A stretch of 51,932 bases of DNA from JBBQYA01 sp038209155. Its GTDB lineage: Bacteria; Bacteroidota; Bacteroidia; Sphingobacteriales; Sphingobacteriaceae. The position numbers and the translations under genes were made by a program. The notes beneath the pieces are model-generated. The model made no database searches and was not told the DNA's origin. It saw only the letters and a list, made by a program, of their open reading frames with translations. The stretch is taken from contig JBBQYA010000007.1 in NCBI GenBank assembly GCA_038209155.1, positions 1 through 51,932 on the forward strand. Direction: 5' to 3'. Each line of letters opens with the position of its first letter. Positions within the stretch are counted from its first letter, which is position 1. Of this stretch, positions 8,125 to 17,355 are shown in pieces.

Positions 8125-10098
8125 ATGAATAATACAGCAATTTTAAAACAGCAATTAATCAGATATATAATTATCGGGGCTGGCGCTACGATCATTAATT
8201 ATACGATTTTTTTCTCTTTGACAAAATTTGCATCTGTAAATTATTTATTAGCCCATACGATAGCATTTATCACCAGTGTGCTTGTTGGCTATACGTTTAA
8301 TAAAAATTGGACTTACCAATCTTCTTCGGAATCCAAAAAAGATGTAGTTAAATATTATTTAGTTTACCTCTTTTCATTAACTCTTGGATTAATTTTATTG
8401 AAATTCTTGGTATCAGTAGCTCATTTAGATTCTGCAATAGCAAAAATCCTTGAAATAGGAGTTACAGCATCTACCAACTTTTTGGGAATTAAAGTTTTGG
8501 TTTTTGAAGATAAAAAATTTATGAAAAAACTATATGTTAAAAGTCAGCATTTGAAATTCTTTACAATCGGATTTATTCTTTTAATTTCTTCCATACCTCT
8601 TTTGTTTAATCTTCCTTTTAGAGATAATTTATTTTTAACATGGGAAGGAACTTACCGCCTAAGCATAGGTCAAATTCCTTATAAAGATTTTACGATGCCA
8701 ATTGGATATGGCTTTTTTATTATTCCATTATTTTTTTTTAAACTATTTGGACCCGTATTATTATCTTTATTGTATGCACAGGTTTTCATAAATATCATTT
8801 TATTATTTGTTTTAGGACAAATTCTAAGATTGTTGAAAGTATCCGAAATGGCCATTTTCTTCGGAACACTTGTATTCGGCCTTTCTTACACCTTTATCTT
8901 TTTTTGGCCATGGTACAATCATACTGCCTTTTTCTTTGAGATGGTCGGTTTGCTTTTTGTATTAAAAATGATTTTCTCCGAAGATTTTAAGATCAACGGG
9001 CTTTTGTGGAGTATTCCTGCAGGTTTATTTATTTTTTTATCCCTATTTACTAAACAAGATTACGGTGGTTTAGCTTTCGTTTTCGCTTCTTTTTTATTGG
9101 TTCTTGATGCCATAACTTCTAAAAGATGGAAGCCATTGCTTGCTTTTTTTATTAGCTATATAGTGTTTGCCATTATATTTATTGGCCCATTATTATCTTA
9201 TGATTTTGGATATTGGTTCAATCATGGTCAGCCTCCACATAGTTCCAGATTGAGTTTGTTTGATTTTATTGCGGAGTTCTTTGCAGGATCTTGGTCAGAA
9301 AAAGTGTATCTATTGATGATAACTTTATTAGTTTTCTATCGATTTAAATCCATTAAAGATTTTTTACAGAACAAAAACCATTTATATCTCTTTCTGCTGA
9401 CTTTGGGAATGATTGTTCAAACTTTACTAACAAAAGTTACCAGCCGACTTCCTTCCGAAACAACCACTTATTTTCATGCATTTGTTGTCGCTTATTTATT
9501 CAGCGAAATAGGATTTGTAGAAAAACTTAGAAATCCGATCCGTTTTTTTACAGCATTAGGTTTGGTTATAGTTTGGTGGAGTTCGGTGTATTGGGATTAT
9601 GCAAATAGAATAATCAAACCAATAAAAAAATCTGAAATTCAGATTGTTAAAACAGAGATTAATACGAAAAAGAATTTAGTTTGGAAAACCTCCAATTACA
9701 AATCATTTAAAAAAATCACTTTACCAAATGCAACAATCTCTGGAATGGATAGCGTGAAAATTTTATATGATTTATTAGAATCAAAAAAACCAATCGTTTT
9801 AAATATGTCTGAGCTTACACCACTAGCAGTGGAATTGGGTTATGAACCTATTAGAAATTTACCTCTATGGTATCATTTAAATGTTGGAATATTCAGATCT
9901 CAAGTAGACACAATTTCTTCAAATATTCGAAATCAAACGTATGACTTAGTTTTATTTGAATTTGTTCCAGGTTTAGATAATTTTTATCCTTTCGAGCTAA
10001 GAGATAGTTTGAAAAAATATTATGCAAATCCTTTAGTTTTTCCAGCACCTAGAAAAGATGGAAAATCTATAATAGAAGTTTTTATAAAGAAATCATAA
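8125..10098 (+). CDS. GtrA-like flippase domain fused to GT-C membrane glycosyltransferase
   Basis: This 657-residue protein has two membrane modules. Residues 1-132 form a GtrA/DPMS-like domain of four membrane helices (IRYIIIGAGATIINY, then VGYTFNKNWTY, the usual family signature). Residues 145 to about 495 add eight or more helices with the loop WEGTYRLSIGQIPYKDF and the MPIGYGFFIIP segment, typical of lipid-phosphate-dependent GT-C enzymes of the ArnT/PMT type. A soluble tail of about 150 residues follows. GtrA proteins are thought to flip polyprenyl-phosphate sugars, and GT-C enzymes use such sugars on the periplasmic side. A GtrB-like gene comes next, so flipping and transfer appear joined in one chain. 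Domain calls are firm; the coupled function is inference. Confidence 0.85.
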   Translation: MNNTAILKQQLIRYIIIGAGATIINYTIFFSLTKFASVNYLLAHTIAFITSVLVGYTFNKNWTYQSSSESKKDVVKYYLVYLFSLTLGLILLKFLVSVAHLDSAIAKILEIGVTASTNFLGIKVLVFEDKKFMKKLYVKSQHLKFFTIGFILLISSIPLLFNLPFRDNLFLTWEGTYRLSIGQIPYKDFTMPIGYGFFIIPLFFFKLFGPVLLSLLYAQVFINIILLFVLGQILRLLKVSEMAIFFGTLVFGLSYTFIFFWPWYNHTAFFFEMVGLLFVLKMIFSEDFKINGLLWSIPAGLFIFLSLFTKQDYGGLAFVFASFLLVLDAITSKRWKPLLAFFISYIVFAIIFIGPLLSYDFGYWFNHGQPPHSSRLSLFDFIAEFFAGSWSEKVYLLMITLLVFYRFKSIKDFLQNKNHLYLFLLTLGMIVQTLLTKVTSRLPSETTTYFHAFVVAYLFSEIGFVEKLRNPIRFFTALGLVIVWWSSVYWDYANRIIKPIKKSEIQIVKTEINTKKNLVWKTSNYKSFKKITLPNATISGMDSVKILYDLLESKKPIVLNMSELTPLAVELGYEPIRNLPLWYHLNVGIFRSQVDTISSNIRNQTYDLVLFEFVPGLDNFYPFELRDSLKKYYANPLVFPAPRKDGKSIIEVFIKKS

Positions 10099-10123
10099 AC
10101 ACATTTATTTCTATTTCATAGAT

Positions 10124-10131
10124 TATATTTG
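10124..10131 (+). promoter_or_regulatory. putative -7 promoter element just before the GtrB-like ATG
   Basis: TATATTTG matches TAnnTTTG and ends 4 bases before the ATG at 10136. If used, transcription would start at or within a base or two of the start codon, giving a leaderless or nearly leaderless mRNA. The -33 region is weak (T-rich only). Confidence 0.4.
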
Positions 10132-10135
10132 ACAC

Positions 10136-10867
10136 ATGCTGCTACCTAAAAATTATTTATCGATAATTATACCTTGCTACAATGAGGTGGAAAATATTCC
10201 ATTAATACTCTCAAAATTTACCGAAATCCTTAATGGTTTAGATTTCGTTGAACTAGTAATTGTAAATAATGGCTCAACAGACAACTCAAAAGAGGTTTTC
10301 GCAAAATCTTTAGAAGCCTTAAATGATAAGCGATTTAGTGTCGTAGATGTTCCTGTAAACCAGGGTTATGGATACGGAATTTTGTATGGTCTCTCACAAG
10401 CAAAAGGTGATATTCTCGCATGGACTCATGCCGATATGCAGACAGATCCTCAAGATGTAATTACAGCTTATCGAGTATTTCTCCAACATAATGATGCACA
10501 TCTTTTTGTGAAAGGAAGAAGAAGAGAAAGAAAAAATGTAGCTGCATTTTTCTCTTGGGCTATGCAAGTGATATCTTCCCTTGCTTTAAAATCTCCTTTA
10601 GATGATATCAACGCTCAACCGAAACTTTTTAGCAGAAATTTTTATGAAAAATATTTGGTCACAGAAGAAGCACCAAAAGATTTTTCTTTAGATTTATACG
10701 CACTTTACAAAGCAGAAAAATTCGAAAAAATTTATAACATTCCTGTTATAGTGAGCAAAAGATTACACGGTGAAGCAAAAGGAGGAGGAAGTGTTAAAAC
10801 TAAAATTAAACTGATTATCAGGACGTTCACTTATATTTTTAAGTTAAAGCGATCATTGAAGATTTAA
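10136..10867 (+). CDS. polyprenyl-phosphate glycosyltransferase (GtrB/DPM1-like GT2)
   Basis: The 243-residue GT2 starts with LSIIIPCYNEVENI, carries NNGSTDNS, and has THADMQTDP (metal-binding acidic residues near 97-103), all typical of dolichol/undecaprenyl-phosphate sugar synthases. It lacks the two C-terminal membrane helices of full-length GtrB and ends in a basic amphipathic segment. It would load a nucleotide sugar onto undecaprenyl phosphate at the cytoplasmic face. The product would be a natural substrate for the GtrA/GT-C fusion encoded 37 bases upstream. The sugar is not identifiable. Some relatives make other polyprenyl-linked residues, so the exact reaction is inferred. Confidence 0.85.
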   Translation: MLLPKNYLSIIIPCYNEVENIPLILSKFTEILNGLDFVELVIVNNGSTDNSKEVFAKSLEALNDKRFSVVDVPVNQGYGYGILYGLSQAKGDILAWTHADMQTDPQDVITAYRVFLQHNDAHLFVKGRRRERKNVAAFFSWAMQVISSLALKSPLDDINAQPKLFSRNFYEKYLVTEEAPKDFSLDLYALYKAEKFEKIYNIPVIVSKRLHGEAKGGGSVKTKIKLIIRTFTYIFKLKRSLKI

Positions 10868-11017
10868 AATTGGATTATTGGTATAGTGATTGCTAACTTG
10901 GGCATTTTATAAGAGTTTGTTTTTCATTCTTCGAAATAAAAATCTTTTTTTAACATCATCTGCAACAAGTTCTTTTCATTTTATTATATATTTACCTCTG
11001 AAATAATCCAATTCTCA

Positions 11018-14000
11018 ATGCCTCAATTTTTTCGTTTAAAAACCTTCAAGTATATCTTTCTAATTTTCTTATTTTCTTTATTAATTTCAGAAAAAAGTAA
11101 TGCTCAAAACTGCAATTGCGCAGTCACTATCCCATTAACACAATTAACTTTTGATGGATTAGTCACAAAAGTAAACGCTGGTCAAACCATTTGTTTAGCT
11201 GCTGGTACAAGAAGTTTCCTTACCATAAGAAATTTAAAAGGAGATTCCTTAAATCCAATTATTATAAAGAATTGTGGAGGACAAACCTATATTAATAGCA
11301 CAAACGGGTATGGAATTCAAGTGATTAATTCAAAATATTTTAAAATCACCGGAACAGGAAGTGCAGATACCTATGGAATTAAAATAAATCTTAACAACCA
11401 AGGATCGCAAGGATTAACTTTACATAGTTTATCAACAAATTTTGAAATAGATCACCTTGAAATTTATAACAGTGGTTTTGCTGGCATTATGGCAAAAACA
11501 GATCCTACTTGCACTGGAGTTGGAAACCGCGGAAATTTCACTATGTATGATGTAAAGTTTCATGATAATTACATCCATCATACAGGGGGAGAAGGTTTTT
11601 ACATAGGTTTTTCTTTTCCAGCAGGTTATAGCAATAGTTCTAAATGTAAAGGAACAGTACTTTATCCACATGAAATTGTAGGGTGTAAAGTTTATAATAA
11701 TAAAACTGAATATACCTCAGCAGATGGAATTCAAGTAACTGGTGTGACAAGTGGTTTTGAGTTGTACAATAACAAAATACTTCATTATGGTCAAAGCCCG
11801 TTTGGTAATTTCCAAAATTCTGGAATTTCTATAGGACCTGTAACTAAAGGGCCTATTTATAATAATTTAATAAAAGATGGATCAGGTAATGGAATCACAC
11901 TTGTTTCTGGTTCCGGAGATAATTTAATCTATAATAATTTAATTATAAATGCTGGCGCAATCGGCATTTTTGTAGATGAAAGACCACCAATTGCTTTTGG
12001 TGCTGGTTACAGAATTATAAATAATACCATCATCAATTCAATTAATGATGGTATAAGACTTTATTCCGATTTAGTTGCGATGAATCATGTTAAAAATAAT
12101 GCAATCATTAATCCAGCAACTGGGAAGTTTGTAATAAAATTAAATAATAAAGTAAAAGTTACTGAGCAGAATAATTATTATACAATGGATATTACTCAAG
12201 CAAAATTATCCAATGTGAATTCTGGAGATTATACCTTAAAGGTTGGATCGCCATTGATTGATGCTGGCCAAAACGTAAGTAGTTATGGAATAACAAAAGA
12301 TTTTAATGGGCAGTCAAGACCTGTTGGAACTAGCTATGATATAGGTGCTTATGAATATCAATTAAGTACTGGAAATTCTGCACCTATTAGTGATGCTGGT
12401 GCAAATCAGTCAAGTACATTCCCTCAACTAAAACCTCTGATATTGTTGGGAAATGGAACTGATGTAAATGGAAGTATTGCAAGTTGGAATTGGACAAAGC
12501 AAACAAACCTTTCAGCAACAATGACAGGAAACACCACAAAAAACTTGACTTTAACTAATTTGCAAATAGGAATTTACATTTTCAGATTAACATGTACAGA
12601 TAATACAGGTTTAACTGGTTATGATGAAGTAACAGTTACAGTTTCAGCAACTTCCAATATTCTTCCTATTGTTTCTATGACAAATTCTGCTACTACTGGA
12701 AGTTTGTTATTAAACGCTATATTAACATTAAATGCTGAAGCTAGCGATGCGGACGGTAGTATTGCAAAAGTTGCTTTTATGAATGGAAACACAAAATTGG
12801 GTGAAGATTTCACTAGACCTTTTAGTATTACGGTAAATAATTTGGCTGCAGGAGTCCATCAATTGAATGCCATTGCTACTGATAATTTAGGGGGAACTAA
12901 GACTTCTCCTTTTCAAACAATCACTATTTTGCCGGGAACAAGCTGTGCAGGAAGTGGAACTGTTTTAAGAGAACAATGGAACAATCTTTTAGGCAATACT
13001 CTTAATGGATTAGATTTAAATGATTTAATTCCAAATTCTTCAACTCAAATTAATGAAATAAGTCAAATTTCTAATTTAGGAAATAATTACGCGAGTCGAA
13101 TAAGAGGATATGTTTGTCCTCCTTTAAGTGGAAACTATACATTTTATATTGCTGGAGATGATGATTGTGAATTATGGTTAAGTACCGATAATAGTACAAA
13201 CAATAAAAGAAAAATTGCTTCTATATCTGGATGGACTAATGTAGGAGATTACACAAAATATTCTTCTCAACAATCGTCTACTATTTCTCTTCTAGCAGGA
13301 AATTCTTATTACCTAGAAGTTATCCAAAAAGAAGGTTCAGGAAACGATCATGTTTCTGTAGGTTGGAAACTACCCGAGGGAACATTAGAACGCCCGATAA
13401 AAAGCAATAGAATTTCTGCTTACATTAATCAAGTGCCAACGGCATCAGTTGCTACATTTGTTTCTATTATTTTACCTAATAATAGTATAGCCTTGCAATC
13501 TACTAGCTTTGATAATGATGGAAGTATAAAAACCTATAATTGGACAAAAATACTGGGTGGTGGAATCATAAATGGAAGTTCTTCATCAATGACTTTACAA
13601 TTAACAAACTTACCAGTAGGCGAAAATATTTACCGATTAACAGTAAAAGATAATAGCGGAGCAGAGAGTTTTGTAGACAGTAAAATAATGGTGAAAGCGG
13701 CAAATATTGCTCCTCAGTCAAATGCAGGAGTAGATCAAGTTTTAATATTGCCTGTAAATTCAGTTACCTTAAACGGATCTGGAAGCGACCAAGATGGAAC
13801 AATTGTGGAATATTTATGGACTCAGACAAGCGGTGTTCCAGCTACTATGAATAATGTTTATTCGCCAAATTTAAGATTGTCTAACTTAACAAAAGGCAAT
13901 TATACTTTTCGTTTAAAAACAACAGATAATGAAGGATTAACCAATACTAATGAAGCTATGGTTTTAGTCCAATTGAATAAAGTAATCGTTTATCGTATAA

Positions 14001-14794
14001 ATTCTGGAGGGCCATTGTTGAGAGCTTTGCCTATGGATTGGGCATCTGACAATGCAGCTCAAAGTTCAGAACATTTAGTTTCTAATACTTCTAATGAGTT
14101 TAATAGAGTAAAATTTCCAGTTGTTTCAACCATTTCTACCGTACCAGACGATGTTTTTTCTGATTTTCGTTTTGATAGCCCATCTTTTGGATCATTAGGA
14201 TATTCGCTTCCTGTAAGTAATGGCGATTATGAAGTGAAACTATATTTTGCAGAAAATAATAGCAATCCTATTCCAAGAACTAGAGTTTTTGATGTATTAA
14301 TTGAAGGAAATGTTGAATTAGATGATTTGAATATTTTTGCCGAAGCAGGATTAAATTCTGTCGAAAAAATAATAAAAACTACAGTGAGTGATGGCCAATT
14401 AGACATTGATTTTGGACAAGTTACTTTCAACCCATTGATAAGTGGAATAGAAATAGTAGCAGTAGGTGGCACTTTATTAGAAGGAAGATTTGCATCTTCC
14501 ACTACCTCTGTCTTAAAAGAAATTTCTAAAAAAGCATTAAATATTATAATTTATCCAAATCCATATTTGGAAGAATTCACCGTAGAAGTGACCGCAAAGC
14601 CAGATTCTTATTTAATCATTGAAATGTTTGATTTGCTTGGAAAGAAAATTTTATCTGAAACCAGAACCACTACAGAAGCTATAGAAAAAATAATTTTAAA
14701 TACTTCCAATTTAAATTTGAAATATGGAGTCTATCTTGTTAAAATTGCAACCAGCGATTTTGCGACCCAAACTTTCAAATTAGTAAAGCAATAA
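11018..14794 (+). CDS. T9SS-secreted beta-helix protein with Ig/PKD, PA14 and malectin domains (paralogue 1)
   Basis: The protein has 1258 residues with a signal peptide ending near SNAQ (residue 30). About 40-447 form a right-handed parallel beta-helix. PKD/Ig-like domains follow at about 450-640, PA14 at 646-805 (GNYTFYIAGDDDCELWL), two more PKD-like domains at 805-988, and a malectin-like domain at 990-1150. A type A T9SS sorting domain lies at about 1177-1258 (IIIYPNP … GVYLVKI). Beta-helix enzymes of this shape include polysaccharide lyases and C5-epimerases, while PA14 and malectin folds often bind carbohydrate. No catalytic set can be assigned. It is closely similar along its whole length to the protein at 19750, and the two flank the MBOAT/SGNH genes. 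A role on the locus's own polysaccharide is likely but inferred. Confidence 0.88.
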   Translation: MPQFFRLKTFKYIFLIFLFSLLISEKSNAQNCNCAVTIPLTQLTFDGLVTKVNAGQTICLAAGTRSFLTIRNLKGDSLNPIIIKNCGGQTYINSTNGYGIQVINSKYFKITGTGSADTYGIKINLNNQGSQGLTLHSLSTNFEIDHLEIYNSGFAGIMAKTDPTCTGVGNRGNFTMYDVKFHDNYIHHTGGEGFYIGFSFPAGYSNSSKCKGTVLYPHEIVGCKVYNNKTEYTSADGIQVTGVTSGFELYNNKILHYGQSPFGNFQNSGISIGPVTKGPIYNNLIKDGSGNGITLVSGSGDNLIYNNLIINAGAIGIFVDERPPIAFGAGYRIINNTIINSINDGIRLYSDLVAMNHVKNNAIINPATGKFVIKLNNKVKVTEQNNYYTMDITQAKLSNVNSGDYTLKVGSPLIDAGQNVSSYGITKDFNGQSRPVGTSYDIGAYEYQLSTGNSAPISDAGANQSSTFPQLKPLILLGNGTDVNGSIASWNWTKQTNLSATMTGNTTKNLTLTNLQIGIYIFRLTCTDNTGLTGYDEVTVTVSATSNILPIVSMTNSATTGSLLLNAILTLNAEASDADGSIAKVAFMNGNTKLGEDFTRPFSITVNNLAAGVHQLNAIATDNLGGTKTSPFQTITILPGTSCAGSGTVLREQWNNLLGNTLNGLDLNDLIPNSSTQINEISQISNLGNNYASRIRGYVCPPLSGNYTFYIAGDDDCELWLSTDNSTNNKRKIASISGWTNVGDYTKYSSQQSSTISLLAGNSYYLEVIQKEGSGNDHVSVGWKLPEGTLERPIKSNRISAYINQVPTASVATFVSIILPNNSIALQSTSFDNDGSIKTYNWTKILGGGIINGSSSSMTLQLTNLPVGENIYRLTVKDNSGAESFVDSKIMVKAANIAPQSNAGVDQVLILPVNSVTLNGSGSDQDGTIVEYLWTQTSGVPATMNNVYSPNLRLSNLTKGNYTFRLKTTDNEGLTNTNEAMVLVQLNKVIVYRINSGGPLLRALPMDWASDNAAQSSEHLVSNTSNEFNRVKFPVVSTISTVPDDVFSDFRFDSPSFGSLGYSLPVSNGDYEVKLYFAENNSNPIPRTRVFDVLIEGNVELDDLNIFAEAGLNSVEKIIKTTVSDGQLDIDFGQVTFNPLISGIEIVAVGGTLLEGRFASSTTSVLKEISKKALNIIIYPNPYLEEFTVEVTAKPDSYLIIEMFDLLGKKILSETRTTTEAIEKIILNTSNLNLKYGVYLVKIATSDFATQTFKLVKQ

Positions 14795-14878
14795 ATTAAT
14801 ATTGCGTAACTAAAAAGATTGATTTTGCGTATTAATTGCTTTAAAAAAAATTAAATCTCTTAATCTCAAAAAGGTAGA

Positions 14879-16309
14879 ATGCTTTTCAATTCTTATATTT
14901 TTTTTATTTTTCTGGCAGTCGTTTTACCAATTTATTATCTACTCCCAAAAAATTTAAAAAAAATTCACCTCGTTTTAGCTAGTTATCTCTTTTATGGTTA
15001 TTGGGACTGGCGTTTCTGTTTGCTTCTTGCTTTTTCTACTGTTTTAGATTATTTCGTTGGTTTAATTATTTTCGAAACAAAGGATGAAAAGAAAAGAAAG
15101 TTTTTTTTCACCTTAAGTATTTGTATAAATCTTGCGTTCCTAGGTTTCTTTAAATACTTCAATTTTTTTATTGATAGTTTCAAAGACCTAGCAGGCGGAT
15201 TCGGCCAGAATTTAGATTTCCTACATCTTAATGTGGTTTTACCAATTGGAATTTCATTTTATACCTTCCAATCTATGTCTTATGCAATTGATATTTACCG
15301 AAGAAAATTAAATCCCACTCGATCTTTTGTTGATTATTCCTTGTTTGTTTGTTTTTTTCCGCAATTGGTTGCAGGGCCTATACAGCGAGCCACAGATTTA
15401 TTACCTCAAATTATTGATCTCAAAAAACCAACTCGATTGCAAATAGAACAAGGTATTGTACTTATCATCACTGGTTTATTTAAGAAAGTAATGATCGGCG
15501 ATACAACCGGAAGAATTGTAGATCAGATCTTTGGTAATCAAACTTTATATTCTTCTGGAGAATTGTTAATGGCTTTGGTTTTATTTTCTATTCAGATTTA
15601 TGCAGATTTTTCAGGATATAGTAGCATTGCCAGGGGAACTTCAAAATTGCTAGGAGTAGAGCTAATTAAAAATTTCAATCAACCTTATTTATCAGCAAAT
15701 ATTACTGAATTTTGGAGAAGGTGGCATATTAGTCTTTCTACTTGGTTACGAGATTATCTGTATATTTCCCTAGGTGGAAATAGAAAAGGAAATGTAAGGA
15801 CGTATGTAAACTTATTCATAACTATGCTTTTAGGGGGACTTTGGCATGGAGCCAACTGGACTTTTTTGGTCTGGGGTGCTTTGCACGGCATTTATTTAGC
15901 CATTCATAAATCTATGACCGAGAAAGAGAAAATTTCAGATCATTTTATTTATAAAAATATTCCGAAAACTATTATCTATGGTTTCAAAATACTTGGAACC
16001 TATCTTTTGGTTTTATTTGCTTGGCTGTTTTTTAGAGTTAGAAACTTTTCAGAAGCTACTTATTTTCTCACCAAAATGATTCATTGGGAATCTGGTGAAT
16101 ATTTCCCTCGCTTGGCAGGAATTGCAGGTTCCTTTATGGCCTTAATATTAATTTACGATGGATTAGAATATTATACCAAAAGTCATACTTTCTTGCTTAG
16201 GCTTAGACCAAAAGCAGCTGTTGTTGGAATATTAACCGTTTTATTTGTTGTTGTTATGTTTTACATTTTTCAAGCAGAACCATTGCCTTTTATTTATTTT
16301 CAATTTTAA
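14879..16309 (+). CDS. MBOAT-family O-acyltransferase (AlgI-like), copy 1
   Basis: This 476-residue polytopic membrane protein has the MBOAT signatures: YTFQSMSYAIDIYR, FFPQLVAGPIQRA, WRRWHISLSTWLRDY, and the catalytic-His region GGLWHGANWTF (about 320-330) with a second His in WGALHG. AlgI-like proteins move acyl groups, usually acetyl, across the cytoplasmic membrane to a periplasmic SGNH partner that places them on alginate, cellulose or other polymers. The next gene, 10 bases on, encodes an SGNH protein. It is paralogous to the MBOAT at 17356, matching it in length to one residue. No N-terminal fusion is present. Confidence 0.93.
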   Translation: MLFNSYIFFIFLAVVLPIYYLLPKNLKKIHLVLASYLFYGYWDWRFCLLLAFSTVLDYFVGLIIFETKDEKKRKFFFTLSICINLAFLGFFKYFNFFIDSFKDLAGGFGQNLDFLHLNVVLPIGISFYTFQSMSYAIDIYRRKLNPTRSFVDYSLFVCFFPQLVAGPIQRATDLLPQIIDLKKPTRLQIEQGIVLIITGLFKKVMIGDTTGRIVDQIFGNQTLYSSGELLMALVLFSIQIYADFSGYSSIARGTSKLLGVELIKNFNQPYLSANITEFWRRWHISLSTWLRDYLYISLGGNRKGNVRTYVNLFITMLLGGLWHGANWTFLVWGALHGIYLAIHKSMTEKEKISDHFIYKNIPKTIIYGFKILGTYLLVLFAWLFFRVRNFSEATYFLTKMIHWESGEYFPRLAGIAGSFMALILIYDGLEYYTKSHTFLLRLRPKAAVVGILTVLFVVVMFYIFQAEPLPFIYFQF

Positions 16310-16319
16310 TCAATAAAAT

Positions 16320-17333
16320 ATGAAAATAATTAAAAGCATATTTTTCTTTTTATTAGCAGCAGTAGTTACTCTTGCGTTAATCGAAATATATTTGCGCAAG
16401 ACTGAAATTCTTACAACTATTGTAGAAATTGACCCAATAATTGGAGAAAAATTTATTCCAGGCAAAAAGCAAACCCTAGTAAATGAAGGGTTTTACATTG
16501 GCTCTATCAATAAATTTGGCTACATAGGGCCAGAATATCCTCCTCGAAAAACTTCTTCTAATGATTTTCGGATTACTATTTTAGGAGATTCTTACGTTGC
16601 AGGAGTTGAACTTTTTGATAAATCTCATTTTAGATCGATCCTTGAGCAAAGTTTAAAGTATCAGACTAAAAAAAATATAGAAGTTATGAATTTTGGGAAA
16701 GATGGTTTAGCTCTTTCAGGTTTGTTTGCATACAGAAATAATTTTGTTAATAAATTTGACCAAGATTTAACGCTTATTTTTGTGAACTACCGAGATTTTG
16801 TAGCTAAGGAGCGTTTTTTCATTCCTAATTACGAACTTCAAAATAAAAAATTGGTGATGGTTTCAGAATTCAAAAATTCTGAAAAATATAATTCTTATCA
16901 AAAACTATCTTGGCTAAATCAATATTCTTTAGTTTTTCTTTTTTATAAATGCATGAATTTGAAAAGTAGAGCGTGGAAAATTATTTTTGATAAATTTTAT
17001 ACTGGTGGTGAGGATTTTAAGAAAAAATATGAAGTAGAAACCACTCAAACATTTGGATTTTCTGCCGTTTCTAAAGCTATTATTGATAGTTTAGCAAAAG
17101 ATCCAAAAGTGATGTTGGTTTTAAAAGGTTCATTCCCAGATTCTGTAAAAAGCTACATACAAAGCACAGGTATCAAAACTATAGATATAAATATACCATT
17201 AGATTCCATGATAAAAGCAGGAAGTGACCCTAATTATTGGAAAGTATCCAAACGAAGCGGACATTGGAATCATGATGCACATATGGCAATTGGAAATTAT
17301 CTTTCTGCTAAAACTATTAATCTTATTAAATAA
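16320..17333 (+). CDS. membrane-anchored SGNH-hydrolase-like protein, partner of MBOAT copy 1
   Basis: The 337-residue protein has an N-terminal anchor (residues 4-23) and a periplasmic SGNH fold. The nucleophile block is ILGDSYVAG (Ser91) and the C-terminal block is SGHWNHDAH (His315). In most families of this kind the residue two before that His is the catalytic Asp; here it is Ser313, so the triad may be altered, or the acid may lie elsewhere. It sits 10 bases behind one MBOAT gene and 22 bases before another. The likely role, by analogy to AlgJ/AlgX, is to accept acyl groups from MBOAT and transfer them to a polysaccharide. Confidence 0.8.
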   Translation: MKIIKSIFFFLLAAVVTLALIEIYLRKTEILTTIVEIDPIIGEKFIPGKKQTLVNEGFYIGSINKFGYIGPEYPPRKTSSNDFRITILGDSYVAGVELFDKSHFRSILEQSLKYQTKKNIEVMNFGKDGLALSGLFAYRNNFVNKFDQDLTLIFVNYRDFVAKERFFIPNYELQNKKLVMVSEFKNSEKYNSYQKLSWLNQYSLVFLFYKCMNLKSRAWKIIFDKFYTGGEDFKKKYEVETTQTFGFSAVSKAIIDSLAKDPKVMLVLKGSFPDSVKSYIQSTGIKTIDINIPLDSMIKAGSDPNYWKVSKRSGHWNHDAHMAIGNYLSAKTINLIK

Positions 17334-17355
17334 TCAGATCTGCCGATAAACTTTT

